From Nostocales cyanobacterium Centralia_MAG_434 (GTDB lineage: Bacteria; Cyanobacteriota; Cyanobacteriia; Cyanobacteriales; Nostocaceae): a stretch of 64,000 bases of DNA. Shown piece after piece: positions 27,991 to 36,801 of the stretch. Position numbers and translations under genes: made by a program. Below the pieces are notes generated by a model. It was not told the DNA's origin and ran no database searches. It worked only from the letters and a program-made list of their open reading frames with translations. The DNA lies in assembly GCA_021324415.1 (NCBI GenBank), contig JAJPJF010000419.1:1-64000 (forward strand). Direction: 5' to 3'. How positions within the stretch are numbered: position 1 is the stretch's first letter; each line of letters opens with the position of its first letter.

Positions 27991-28020
27991 TAGTTGTGCT
28001 TTAGCGCCAAAGCACAACTA
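27991..28020 (-). terminator. strong hairpin after precursor 2
   Basis: Perfect 12-bp stem (TAGTTGTGCTTT paired with its complement) with a 6-base loop, about 120 bases past the stop of precursor 2. There is no T-run on either strand, so it may stabilise or process the 3' end rather than terminate. Confidence 0.5.
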
Positions 28021-28141
28021 AGAACCAATAAGCAAAAATTAGTTGACAATATCTACAGATATTGATGTGTTAGCCGTGCTAACATAGCTCAAATTTATAA
28101 GCGTCTTTATAGATTTGTTTAATGTTATGGCCTCAAATTTA

Positions 28142-28363
28142 TTAAGAAATCACTACCTTTTTAAAACCAAAGGATGTAATTTCTTGTTGCTCAGCATGTG
28201 TTACAGAAACAAATCCACTACTACCTGTTGTAACAAACGAATCAAAGACATTTTGCTTTGAATGAAAAAAAGCAAATTCCAAATCTGTAATTGCTCCACC
28301 ATTCACTAGGTCTAATTCTTCATTAGACAATTCGATAGCGGTGTTGGTATTTTCAACTGACAT
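28142..28363 (-). CDS. double-glycine precursor peptide 2 (CTB-like bacteriocin)
   Basis: Peptide of 73 residues with leader ELSNEELDLVNGG ending at residue 23 and a core of ~50 residues starting AITDLEFAFFHSKQNVFDSF. The core lacks Cys and ends in FKKVVIS. The leader is nearly identical to that of precursor 3, while the cores differ strongly, as expected for a peptide family with a conserved export signal and diversified product. An AAGGAG ribosome binding site precedes the ATG at 28363. Promoter module copy 2 lies upstream and a strong hairpin downstream, so it is probably its own transcription unit. Cleavage and export by the C39 exporter are inferred. Confidence 0.82.
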   Translation of the reverse strand: MSVENTNTAIELSNEELDLVNGGAITDLEFAFFHSKQNVFDSFVTTGSSGFVSVTHAEQQEITSFGFKKVVIS

Positions 28364-28480
28364 AATTGGCTCCTTGGAAATGATTAAGAATTGTTTTTGT
28401 GTTAGTATGAATTGAACAGAAGTTTGAAACCAGACTTTTTTATTGCTTTGTTTGCGCGGACCTGTTCTCTTCTGTTCTTA

Positions 28481-28614
28481 ACTGTTTTTATCGTATAATT
28501 TTCACAAAACACTGACATCTGAAAAACGTCTCGATTGTACTCTCAACGAAATAGATAACTTCTATGGCACTTTCGTTGGTCTCCTAAGTACATATTCCTA
28601 AACTAAAGTCATAG
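28481..28614 (-). promoter_or_regulatory. conserved promoter module, copy 2
   Basis: Second copy, reading toward precursor 2. The -10-like box is TATACG at 28492-28497 (minus strand). The GACGTTTTTCAGATGT block is at 28515-28530. The outer dyad is perfect here: CAACGAAA at 28544-28551 and TTTCGTTG at 28571-28578 with a 19-bp spacer, starting 52 bp from the -10-like box as in the other copies. The 5' untranslated region would be about 120 bases. Confidence 0.7.
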
Positions 28615-28616
28615 TT

Positions 28617-28730
28617 AAGCGTAAGGCACTCGGCTCTTAAAGCTCAACGCCTCCTAAGCGATAGCCGGATTGGTTGAGAAGCCTACACTCAGTCCGAAGA
28701 ACGAGTGTAGGAGTGTGTCACCATTCCCTG
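28617..28730 (+). mobile_element. possible IS200/IS605-type end remnant
   Basis: The sequence ends in GGTTGAGAAGCC, a hairpin with 9-bp arms CCTACACTC (28682-28690) and GAGTGTAGG (28703-28711), then AGTGTGTCA. This arrangement resembles the right end and guide-RNA scaffold of IS200/IS605-family elements carrying tnpB. No tnpA or tnpB reading frame is present here, so at most this is a small remnant. The likeness is from memory of the family and needs an alignment. Confidence 0.35.
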
Positions 28731-28749
28731 TGCTAAGTAGAAGAAACAA

Positions 28750-28971
28750 TTAGCTAATGGAGATGGTCTTAGCACCCTTAGCTAGGGTAGTGTTATTGAG
28801 CGCAAGAGTTCCAGAAGTGACACCATAAGGACCAACGCTAAAGTTGGAGACTAAAGCATTTTCCTTAGTCAAAAAGCTAGCAGCCTCAGAATCTGAGATA
28901 GCACCACCATTTACTAGGTCTAATTCTTCGCTGGACAATTCGATAGCGCTGTTGGTGATTTCAACTGACAT
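28750..28971 (-). CDS. double-glycine precursor peptide 3 (CTB-like bacteriocin)
   Basis: Peptide of 73 residues with leader ELSSEELDLVNGG ending at residue 23. The core begins AISDSEAASFLTKENALVSN and ends AKGAKTISIS; it is rich in small residues and has no Cys. The leader matches precursor 2 almost residue for residue. An AAGGAG ribosome binding site precedes the ATG at 28971. Promoter module copy 3 lies upstream, and the NarL-type regulator gene beyond it is divergent. It is the outermost gene of the peptide-export locus. The lack of lantibiotic, radical-SAM or YcaO genes nearby suggests that the product is unmodified. Confidence 0.82.
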   Translation of the reverse strand: MSVEITNSAIELSSEELDLVNGGAISDSEAASFLTKENALVSNFSVGPYGVTSGTLALNNTTLAKGAKTISIS

Positions 28972-29090
28972 GATTAACTCCTTATAATTTGTTCAAATAT
29001 GGTTGTAGTTTTGTTGTCAAAAAAAGCAGAGGTTTGAACCTCAACTTTTTATTTGTTTGTTTAAGTCAACTTTGTTCTGTTGTTTCCTTA

Positions 29091-29225
29091 ACTGTGTTTA
29101 TCGTAGGATTTCTACCACAAATAAACATCTGAAAAATGTCTTGAGTGTTGCATCAACCAAATAAATAGCTTCACTAGCACTTTCGTAGGACTGATAAGTA
29201 AATACTCCTAAACCTAAGTTATAGG
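29091..29225 (-). promoter_or_regulatory. conserved promoter module, copy 3
   Basis: Third copy, reading toward precursor 3. The block GACATTTTTCAGATGT is at 29125-29140. The dyad arms are CAACCAAA at 29154-29161 and TTTCGTAG at 29181-29188, again with a 19-bp spacer and starting 52 bp from the -10 position at 29102-29107. The -10 and dyad are less perfect than in copies 1 and 2. It lies in the gap shared with the divergent regulator gene, whose own promoter must also be there. Confidence 0.65.
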
Positions 29226-29354
29226 TATGGAGAGTCACAAGGATAGTCCCGAAAGGTGGTAGGATGTTGAGAAAAGTAAATATATATGTAAATCCATCCG
29301 TAAACCTTCAACCTCACTCAGTAGTAGTCAACATACTCCCGCAAACAAAGTGAA

Positions 29355-30020
29355 ATGCAATCTTCTATGATTAGTTTGTTATTAGTAGACGACCAACCTC
29401 TCATCCGTAACGGTATCAAGGCCATGCTAAACTTAGAGCCGGATTTAGAAGTGATCGGAACTGCTGATAATGGTGAAACTGCTGTTGAACAGGTAGAAGC
29501 ATTACAACCGGATGTGGTATTGATGGATATGCGGATGCCTGTGATGGACGGAATATCGGCAACGCAAATTATTACTGAGCGGTTCCCTAGTATTAAGGTT
29601 TTAGTATTAACAACATTTGATGATGATAAATATATCTCTGATGCTATGCGAGCAGGAGCAAAGGGCTATTTACTAAAAGATATGCCGTCTGAAGAGCTAG
29701 CACAGGCTATTCGGTTTGTCCAGAAAGGTTACACTCAGATGGCTCCTGGTCTATTGGAAAAAATAATTGCTAAAACCCCAGCCGCAGCTCCTGTAAGTCA
29801 GAAAAAAGCACCAGATCAGCAAGAACTCAGCACGTTGACTAATAGAGAGCAAGAAGTGTTGCGCTTGCTTGGTATTGGTGCTACGAACCGCGAAATTGCA
29901 CAGCAGCTTTATATTTCAGAAGGAACAGTCAAAACTCATGTCACTCACTTACTGAACCGTCTAAACCTGAAAAACCGCGCACAACTAGCAATCTATGCGA
30001 ATTCTGCCTATGGTAGTTGA
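29355..30020 (+). CDS. NarL/FixJ-type response regulator
   Basis: DNA-binding response regulator of 221 residues. The receiver has its acidic pair in VDDQ, Asp58 in VVLMDMRMPVMDG and Lys in YLLKDMP. A LuxR-type helix-turn-helix (about 150-215) contains LTNREQEVLRLL and EGTVKTHVTHLLNRL. All key residues are intact. The ATG is at 29355, with a second ATG at 29367. It is divergent from precursor 3 and convergent with the photoreceptor kinase, with 2 bp between stops. It is the only local candidate to bind the three promoter modules. NarL-type regulators usually pair with HisKA_3 kinases, none of which is in this window. Confidence 0.92.
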   Translation: MQSSMISLLLVDDQPLIRNGIKAMLNLEPDLEVIGTADNGETAVEQVEALQPDVVLMDMRMPVMDGISATQIITERFPSIKVLVLTTFDDDKYISDAMRAGAKGYLLKDMPSEELAQAIRFVQKGYTQMAPGLLEKIIAKTPAAAPVSQKKAPDQQELSTLTNREQEVLRLLGIGATNREIAQQLYISEGTVKTHVTHLLNRLNLKNRAQLAIYANSAYGS

Positions 30021-30022
30021 GA

Positions 30023-32842
30023 TCAAAAACGTGGCTTTCTTATAGAAAACTCAGGAGTAAAGGGTTGTTTGAGGGGAATCTCAATCCAGAACTCTGTACC
30101 TTTACTAGGTTCTGAGACACACCTGATAACTCCACCATGCTTTTCCACAATAATCTGATAGCTGATTGCTAACCCTAATCCTGTACCCTTACCCACCGGC
30201 TTGGTAGTAAAAAAGGGATCAAAAATTCGCTTTTTAATATCTTCGTTCATTCCTCGCCCATTATCGGCAATGCAAATGGCAATATGGGCGTTATCTGCTA
30301 AAACTTGTGTAGAAATCCAAATTGTCGGAATTACGATTTGTTCTGAGTCATTTTTTGGCAAGTCCTGTCCTAGTTGTGTATGTTCATGATGATTTACAGA
30401 TGATAAACATCCACCGATAAATGCATCTTCTACAGCATCAATTGCATTGCTGAGAATATTCATGAATACTTGATTCATTTGACCAGCAAAGCATTCTATA
30501 ACTGGCAAGTTACTGTAACCTTTAATAATCTTAATACCAGGAAAATCTGTTTTTGGCTTGAAACGATGTTGCAAAATCAACAGAGTGTTATCTATGCCTT
30601 CATGCAAATCAACTGGTTTCATTTCAGCGTGATCTAGTCGAGAAAAATTGCGTAACGACAGCACCAGTGAACGAATACGATCAGATCCTACTTGCATTGA
30701 AGACATAATTTTCGGTAGGTCATCTGCCAGAAACTCCAAATCAATCTCTTCAGCTTTGAAACGAATCTCTTGGTTAGGGTGAGGATAATTCTTTTGGTAA
30801 AGACGCAAAAGCTCTAGCAATCCTTGCGTATAGTTAATTGCATGATTGAGGTTACCGTAGATGAAGTTGACAGGATTATTAATTTCATGTGCCAACCCTG
30901 CTACTAACTGTCCCAAACTAGACATTTTTTCAGTTTGAACCAGTTGTGTCTGTGTTTGTTGTAGTTCTTTGAGGGTATGCTCTAACTGTAAGGCTTTTGC
31001 TGTCGCCTTTGTTTCAGCCGTGCGGCTTTGTTGGTAGAGTTGCGCTTGTTGAATAGCGATCGCTGCCTGATCTGCTAGTTGCTGTAGTAATTCAATTTCA
31101 GTATCTTGCCAATCTCTAGGAGACTCACACTCATGGGCAATCAGCAAACCCCACAGTTGATTCCCCATATTGATGGGTACAATCAAGTTAGCTTGTACTT
31201 GAAGACTTTGCAAAAAGTTTTGATGACAAGGACTTAAAAAAGCCTCGAAAACATTGTTAATTGCCCTTATCCTACCACGAAAGTAAAAAAGGGCATATTC
31301 ATGAGGAAAGCAGTGTGGTGGTGCTTTTATCCCCAAAACAGATTGCCAGTTACCTTTAACCTCTTCAACTATCACCTCTCCTTGAAAATCGTCCGAAAGT
31401 TGGTAAATGAGCACTCGGTCTGTGTTAAGCAACTTGTGGATTTCCCGTACAATAGTTTGCAAGATTGTTTTTAAGTCCAAGGTGCTACGTATCTGGTTTG
31501 TAACTTGCTTGACGACATTAGCAAGCTGCAATGACTTTTGCAATTCAGCTGTTTGCTGTCTCACCTGACATTCAAGGTTGAGATTTAGATCTTGCAACTG
31601 CTTGTACATTTGCTGCTGCTGAATTGCTGTTGAGAATTGGTGGCATAAAGCTTGTGCAAGAGCAATATCTTCAGGCTTCCATTCAGGTGCTTGTCCTTTT
31701 CTCTCCTCTCGCCACGCTGCAAAAGAAATCTGAGGTAGCTGTTGTTGCTGATTTTGCTCACGTTGTCCTGCCCACAAAATTTCTGTATCAAATTCATTAC
31801 GGAAAATACTGAAAAATCCAATAAAATTCTGACGATAATATAAAGGGATGATTAAGACTCCTCGAATACGAGTAGACCGAAATGCCAAAGCCAAAACCCG
31901 CCATGCTGGTTCTTTGTAAAGGTCACTAACTACCCATAGGTCACCCATTTTGCAATTGGCTGCCCAATTTTGCCACGCAGGATGTTCTTCCAGCACGCAG
32001 TTTTCTGACTGGGAGGACAGTAACGGTTGGTCACCGCAAGTGTATAGCTTTGCAGTCTGTGCAATGTAAAGTCTCCCACCTGCTCCTTGAAGAGCTGCTA
32101 TAGTGGCTTCTAACGCTCCTTGTAATTGGACTGTCGGCAGTGAGTGCAATAGTGTAGTAACTTGGTTAATAATTGCTTCTCGCTGTTGCTCAGCACGGGC
32201 TTGGGTAAGGAGTTGACTTTGAGAGATCGCGATCGCCACCTGATCGGCGACTTGCTGCACTACTCTTATTTCTTGCGGTGAAATCGCTCTTGATTTGCTA
32301 TGATGTGATACTAACAATCCCCATAAATGTGGTGAGGCTGATTGCTCATTTTGTTGGAGATTATGATGTAAAATTGGCACAACTAGAGAAGATTGCACAC
32401 CCATAGCCTTGAGATATTCAATATGGCAGGGATTGACTTCTCGATAGTAAATATCAGTTTTTAGAGATTGGCTAGTTTCTAGACCCTCTAATGGCGATAG
32501 CCCAATTTTACCATTGCTCACATCCACAATTGAACGCTGGCGTGCTTTGAGAAACATCTCTCTAGCATCTGGGGGTATGTCGTTTGCTGGAAAATGTAAC
32601 CCTAATAGCGAAGGTAAATTTTCCTCATGCCTTGATTCAGCAATCACTTGACCATTATCATTAGCATCAAAGCGATAGACTTTCACCCGATCCGTATTTA
32701 AAAATAAACGAACTTCAACAACAGTAGCCTCTAATATTTCTTGAAGTTCCAGCGATTGCCGAATACGGTTGGTCATCCGGTGCAGTAAATCTTCCTGCTC
32801 CAATGTTGATAACCAACCGCTAGGGTTGTTGGATAAATTCAT
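30023..32842 (-). CDS. Cph2-type phytochrome / cyanobacteriochrome-like histidine kinase
   Basis: Kinase of 939 residues with three GAF domains. GAF1 (about 18-212) has the phytochrome motif DIPPDAR (from Asp88) and a bilin-site Cys139-His140 in [17 protein letters not shown]2 (about 220-410) carries a long insert with [11 protein letters not shown] (from 370), like the PHY-type tongue of Cph2 proteins, whose PRxSF motif it nearly keeps. GAF3 (about 440-603) has Cys539-His540 in SPCHQNFL plus Cys511 in PHCFPHEY, the two-cysteine arrangement of DXCF cyanobacteriochromes, with Pro in place of the Asp. The transmitter has [14 protein letters not shown] (His652) and an intact ATPase domain. It probably senses light through covalently bound bilins. 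No output partner is certain. Confidence 0.85.
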   Translation of the reverse strand: MNLSNNPSGWLSTLEQEDLLHRMTNRIRQSLELQEILEATVVEVRLFLNTDRVKVYRFDANDNGQVIAESRHEENLPSLLGLHFPANDIPPDAREMFLKARQRSIVDVSNGKIGLSPLEGLETSQSLKTDIYYREVNPCHIEYLKAMGVQSSLVVPILHHNLQQNEQSASPHLWGLLVSHHSKSRAISPQEIRVVQQVADQVAIAISQSQLLTQARAEQQREAIINQVTTLLHSLPTVQLQGALEATIAALQGAGGRLYIAQTAKLYTCGDQPLLSSQSENCVLEEHPAWQNWAANCKMGDLWVVSDLYKEPAWRVLALAFRSTRIRGVLIIPLYYRQNFIGFFSIFRNEFDTEILWAGQREQNQQQQLPQISFAAWREERKGQAPEWKPEDIALAQALCHQFSTAIQQQQMYKQLQDLNLNLECQVRQQTAELQKSLQLANVVKQVTNQIRSTLDLKTILQTIVREIHKLLNTDRVLIYQLSDDFQGEVIVEEVKGNWQSVLGIKAPPHCFPHEYALFYFRGRIRAINNVFEAFLSPCHQNFLQSLQVQANLIVPINMGNQLWGLLIAHECESPRDWQDTEIELLQQLADQAAIAIQQAQLYQQSRTAETKATAKALQLEHTLKELQQTQTQLVQTEKMSSLGQLVAGLAHEINNPVNFIYGNLNHAINYTQGLLELLRLYQKNYPHPNQEIRFKAEEIDLEFLADDLPKIMSSMQVGSDRIRSLVLSLRNFSRLDHAEMKPVDLHEGIDNTLLILQHRFKPKTDFPGIKIIKGYSNLPVIECFAGQMNQVFMNILSNAIDAVEDAFIGGCLSSVNHHEHTQLGQDLPKNDSEQIVIPTIWISTQVLADNAHIAICIADNGRGMNEDIKKRIFDPFFTTKPVGKGTGLGLAISYQIIVEKHGGVIRCVSEPSKGTEFWIEIPLKQPFTPEFSIRKPRF

Positions 32843-32996
32843 TGTTTTTTGTTGTACTAAAAATCTAAAAAGATTCTTACTTTTATATTCGAAATATTTA
32901 AATTATGCTAATAGCATTCTTACCTAGATTACTGCGTTTCACCTAAAAAACTATGTCAAATGCAACAAAAAATTACTTTTATTATTCCTGTATTGA

Positions 32997-33467
32997 CTAA
33001 TCGGAAATTACTGATAAAGACCACAGATTACGAATTTCCTCGCGTACACTCATGAGGATGCGACCAAGATGGTTTTGACCAGTTTTATTTTCACCACAAC
33101 CCCAAAAATAATCAGTCGGAGAGTTTTCCACAAGCTGTTGGTCATTCGTATTTAAAAGCACTTCTTTGATATCATGATGAGTCAGAAACTTTTTAAGTAC
33201 GGCTTCTCTCATAACTTTAAGTTTTACTATATCCCAGTCGGGACGGATTTGACGGTTACAATCACGTCCTAATGCTGCTGCTATTTCTGGTGTCTCGGCA
33301 GCATATATCTGAGGTATTATAACCGAATCCTCTGTTCCAACAAACTTTTGCGCTTGATAATAGTGTTCCACTGTAGACCAGTAAAGACCTTGAATTGTAA
33401 TTCCATGAGGAGAAAAATTGGAAAAACAGCCATAGGGCTGCCAAGCTTTGTAAAAGTAAATAGTCAT
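32997..33467 (-). CDS. NADAR family protein (YbiA-like)
   Basis: Small soluble protein of 156 residues of the NADAR/YbiA-like family. Typical motifs are YGCFSNFSPH near the start, WSTVEHYYQAQKF around residues 30-45 and YFWGCGENKTGQNHLGRILM near 118-138. Family members are N-glycosidases; YbiA-type enzymes act on riboflavin-pathway intermediates and others remove ADP-ribose from bases. Which of these applies cannot be told here. The ATG is at 33467. It lies downstream of ccmP on the same strand but is separated from it by a MITE-like repeat, so co-transcription is doubtful. Confidence 0.88.
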   Translation of the reverse strand: MTIYFYKAWQPYGCFSNFSPHGITIQGLYWSTVEHYYQAQKFVGTEDSVIIPQIYAAETPEIAAALGRDCNRQIRPDWDIVKLKVMREAVLKKFLTHHDIKEVLLNTNDQQLVENSPTDYFWGCGENKTGQNHLGRILMSVREEIRNLWSLSVISD

Positions 33468-33512
33468 TTCAAATTACTCTCTCATATTCCACCCTAATAT
33501 AATATTTCGTCA

Positions 33513-33585
33513 TATAGCAATCATAAATCACTCACTAGAAGCAAGAAACTCGGTTTTTCAAGGAAACTAACTTGGATAGGATTTC
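33513..33585. repeat. degenerate MITE-like repeat, copy C
   Basis: Begins TATAGCAATCATAAATCA, close to the end shared by the repeats at 40556-40657 and 54800-54903, and contains AGAAACTCGGTTTTTC in the position of their internal hairpin. The other end is poorly preserved, so the right boundary is approximate. Confidence 0.45.
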
Positions 33586-33646
33586 TCAATTCTTACAAAT
33601 TAAATAAGAGTGCTATGGTAGCTCAACAGAGCAAAGTCAAACGATA

Positions 33647-34288
33647 CTATTCTTGACGCATACTCAAAGGATTAACACGACCAGCTACACTTTCTATCGC
33701 CTTTAAAGCTCCGGCGGCACCTGCAAGGATATTCTGTTCTTGTCCACCTAAGTACAACCGTCCAAAACTACCTACAGCTTGAACCTCAAGGATATTAATT
33801 GCTGCTGCTTTCTCTGCTTCATTTGCGGCTAGTGCAGCATAAGCAGCTGGCTCAACTTCCAATACATACAATGTTTGTCCTGCAAGAAGTAACTGTCCCC
33901 GTCGTGTGCGATTGATAAGCTGTGTTTGGTAAGCATCAATATTGCGTATAATCTGGCTAGAAACGACACGCGGTTTCAAACATTCCTCTTGTTTAACTCC
34001 CAATGCTGCCAAAATAGCTTGACCAGCAGATCTCGTTTCCCCAGAAGAAGCAGAATGAACTTCCAATAAACCATACAATCGTTCAACAACCTGCACTCCC
34101 GGACGTACAGACGCAGCCTTGAGTGCTACATCTGTAATCCGATTAATTTCAATACCAGGGGAAATTTCAATCCACAAAGATGTATCCCCTGGTAAGGGCA
34201 AGAAACCTTGGGCAACTGTTCCCATATATGCTGCATGTTGAGGCTGCAGGCTGTCAAGAAATACGAAACTGCGTAGTTCTATTCCCAA
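33647..34288 (-). CDS. ccmP: carboxysome shell protein CcmP (tandem BMC domain)
   Basis: Protein of 213 residues with two BMC (bacterial microcompartment) domains in tandem (about 5-100 and 105-208). It forms pseudohexameric trimers in the carboxysome shell; CcmP trimers stack into a double layer with a gated central pore thought to pass larger metabolites. [30 protein letters not shown] and [14 protein letters not shown]-like blocks match CcmP closely, as does the length. The start is TTG at 34288 with GGAGAG eight bases upstream; an ATG just before it is out of frame. It sits 42 bp after rbfA, away from the main ccm cluster, as is usual for ccmP. Confidence 0.85.
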   Translation of the reverse strand: MGIELRSFVFLDSLQPQHAAYMGTVAQGFLPLPGDTSLWIEISPGIEINRITDVALKAASVRPGVQVVERLYGLLEVHSASSGETRSAGQAILAALGVKQEECLKPRVVSSQIIRNIDAYQTQLINRTRRGQLLLAGQTLYVLEVEPAAYAALAANEAEKAAAINILEVQAVGSFGRLYLGGQEQNILAGAAGALKAIESVAGRVNPLSMRQE

Positions 34289-34330
34289 GATTTTGCTCTC
34301 CAGTCATAGGGGAAAATTAATCTATTGAAA

Positions 34331-34735
34331 TTATAAATTACCTGTATTTTCCTCCCGCTCCTGGGTCGAATTTTCATCTGGACGTTCTTGTTGTAGTCGG
34401 TTCAATAACGATAGCACCTTACTACCACGTTCTATAGAGTGGTCTTCAATAAATACCACCTCTGGTGTACGGCGCAGGCGCATCCGTGAACCAAGTTCAC
34501 TACGAACATAACCTGTCGCCGACTTTAAGCCTGCCATTGTTGCTGTCTTGGCTTCTTGTGTCCCATATATGCTGACATAGATTTTGGCGTGTTGCAGATC
34601 TCCAGAAACATCTACATCAGTAACACTTACCATTCCCGAACCCACGCGGTCATCTTTAATGCCGTTAAGTAGCATCTGGCTAACTTCCCGTTTAATCAAT
34701 TCAGCAACGCGGGAAACACGACGATTCGTAGCCAT
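34331..34735 (-). CDS. rbfA: ribosome-binding factor A
   Basis: RbfA, 134 residues, binds the 30S subunit during 16S rRNA maturation and cold adaptation. The KH-like fold is recognisable from [14 protein letters not shown] at the N terminus, [20 protein letters not shown] in the middle and [17 protein letters not shown] near 88-104. The ~25-residue tail after LLNRLQQ is Glu/Asn-rich and variable. The ATG is at 34735. It follows the DUF751 gene by about 90 bp and precedes ccmP on the same strand. Confidence 0.93.
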   Translation of the reverse strand: MATNRRVSRVAELIKREVSQMLLNGIKDDRVGSGMVSVTDVDVSGDLQHAKIYVSIYGTQEAKTATMAGLKSATGYVRSELGSRMRLRRTPEVVFIEDHSIERGSKVLSLLNRLQQERPDENSTQEREENTGNL

Positions 34736-34825
34736 AAAAATCTAGCCTCCTCACAGAGGTTGTACTACACAATAAGATATCTAAACTCTTGCTTTGGGGA
34801 GGAAACCCCCCTCTTTAACTCTAGT

Positions 34826-35032
34826 CTAAATAGTGCTCAAACCCAGCATCGCACGCAGTGTGAGAGTAATAAAGACAAGGCTACCAATAAACAACCCCAC
34901 TAGTGGAATCAAGGTGATTGGTCGTTTCAACAGTGGCGCGAGAGGTGCAAATGTGCTCAAAAAAACGCCTAAAAGGGTAGTCACAAAGTAGCGGACATAG
35001 CGGAAAACATTATCCCAAAAACCATCCAACAT
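34826..35032 (-). CDS. DUF751 (Ycf33-like) small membrane protein
   Basis: Peptide of 68 residues with two hydrophobic segments (about 15-32 and 40-60) and the pattern RYVRYFVTTLLGVFLSTFAPLA typical of DUF751, whose plastid-encoded relatives are Ycf33. It is expected in the thylakoid or plasma membrane. Function is unknown. It lies directly upstream of rbfA. Confidence 0.8.
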   Translation of the reverse strand: MLDGFWDNVFRYVRYFVTTLLGVFLSTFAPLAPLLKRPITLIPLVGLFIGSLVFITLTLRAMLGLSTI

Positions 35033-35318
35033 CTTGATTTAGATTGCCTCGTTCCTGACTTTACGTATATTCTACCTTATGCAACAAGTCTCTTCATTTC
35101 TAGCAGTCGTTTTTTGAATTGGTATCATTTTTGATTAAAAAACCAGAGAACTTTAATTTCTGGTTTACAGATGAATTGCTTTCAACAAGTGGCACAGTTA
35201 ACAAAGTATATAAGAAACAATTAGGAGCAATTATAGTTAATATTTTGTATAAGCAGAATCAACTGTGGAAAATTTTAGTGATATGACATAGCGTTCATCT
35301 AACTGGCTGGCTATAGAT

Positions 35319-36500
35319 TTAGCCTATTTGAACTTCAGTATTACCATTGCGAATAGACCATGCTAGATCTAGCAGTTGAGACCAGCGCTTTTGTAACTGC
35401 TTAGGAGTGCATTTCATTGCCTTAGCGATCGCTTGGTCACTCTTATTGGCAGTTTTGAGTTGCAAAATTTGCCGTTGCTGTTCTGAGAGTTGACTTAAAA
35501 AGCGTTCCCACTGTTGAGATGACATTCCTAACTTGTTCTCAATACCCGCACCTAACCATTGATGTACCAATTGCCATTGGTGATTACGAGCAAACTTTTC
35601 TACATGGTATTTAAACCGTTGTTGCAGATAATCACGCTCGCGGCTAGTCAGACCAAGAATTTGGTCTATTTCTCTTACCCCTAGGTCTTGAAGTTTCAAT
35701 ATCAGATAATCCACACAGTCTTCCTGATCCTGAGATCGTAGATATTCAATCAATTCAGAAATGACGCGATCGCGTTCTGAATCATCAGCTAGATCAAAGT
35801 CAGACTGTACCATCATCTGCGATCGCACCTGTTGTAGTGCTGAGTAACGTTGGTAAGATTCTCCATCTTCAGTTCTAGCAGACTCAACCGCTTGTTCAAT
35901 ATCAACAGTGGTTTCTTGAGGTTGACGACGAGCAAAACTTTGAGCGCGCAGAATAACTAACTGCTGGCCAAAACCACCAGGTAAATTGATGCGGCGTTTA
36001 GCATACTGCTCTGTAAAAGCCATATATTCTGATAACTCTAATAGAGTATGGGGAGTGTAGTCTTCTGGTAATTCGTTTTCCCGTCGCAACGCCTTGATCG
36101 ATTCAAGATAAAATGCTTGCAAGAAATCTTCAATCAGGCTCGAACGAGCTTCAAATCCCAATTCCGAACTTGGCAGGACAACGTGGCGGTAAATCATAGC
36201 GCTTAAATGGCTATGTAATTCTACGCGTCCCTGCCTTGAACCTAATTGATAGTAACGTAAACATTTATGTAGACGATGCCGTGCCAAAGTAATCTGCCAA
36301 GAAAGGATTTGACCCGATTGTTGAATACGGGAACTTTTATGACAAATACGTTCCACTTCTTTGGTGATCCGCTTGGCGACAGCCTGTATACAGGTGGGTG
36401 TTGCTTTCACATGAGCTTGCATGTCTTGGCAAAGCATCTGTTCAATGTTGGTAAGTTGCTCTGGTGTGGGAGTCGGTAGATTGGCGAAGTTAGCTTCCAT
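35319..36500 (-). CDS. HetZ-family regulatory protein
   Basis: Protein of 393 residues from the ATG at 36500; a GTG at 36560 would add 20 residues without family likeness. The N-terminal half has RHRLHKCLRYYQLGSRQGRVELHS and the central LLELSEYMAFTEQYAKRRI block, both characteristic of the HetZ family. The C-terminal part (SEQQRQILQLKTANKSDQAIAKAM) looks like a helix-turn-helix. HetZ itself promotes heterocyst differentiation in Anabaena, but related proteins exist across cyanobacteria. No patU or hetP gene is adjacent here, so I assign the family and not the orthologue. It reads toward DUF751-rbfA after a 286-bp gap. The 36501-36801 gap upstream shows no gene or clear motif. Confidence 0.7.
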   Translation of the reverse strand: MEANFANLPTPTPEQLTNIEQMLCQDMQAHVKATPTCIQAVAKRITKEVERICHKSSRIQQSGQILSWQITLARHRLHKCLRYYQLGSRQGRVELHSHLSAMIYRHVVLPSSELGFEARSSLIEDFLQAFYLESIKALRRENELPEDYTPHTLLELSEYMAFTEQYAKRRINLPGGFGQQLVILRAQSFARRQPQETTVDIEQAVESARTEDGESYQRYSALQQVRSQMMVQSDFDLADDSERDRVISELIEYLRSQDQEDCVDYLILKLQDLGVREIDQILGLTSRERDYLQQRFKYHVEKFARNHQWQLVHQWLGAGIENKLGMSSQQWERFLSQLSEQQRQILQLKTANKSDQAIAKAMKCTPKQLQKRWSQLLDLAWSIRNGNTEVQIG

Positions 36501-36801
36501 AACTTTTGTATTCGAGAGTAGGCACCTTTCGTCAGTGATTAGTTGTCGGTTGTAAACCACTAATCACTCACATATATGACTGTAAAAACTCCGAAAAAGT
36601 TACAGGGTTGAGAATGTGTCGGTTTTTTCATCAGCCACTAAATATACGGGCAACTCCCTTCATATACAATGGAGTCTAACCTTTGCTGTAAGCCTGTTTG
36701 AAGTCATCTTAGTTATCCCTGCTTCCAGATGGAAAAATATGACAATCGACAAACTGGAGCCTGCCATCAGGAATAAGACGTCAAGAGCTTGAAGTTAACT
36801 G

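Noticed and set aside
18636-28971. Lanthipeptide or cyanobactin cluster
   Set aside because: No LanM, LanB, YcaO, radical-SAM or PatA/PatG-type gene is present, and the precursor cores have no Cys.
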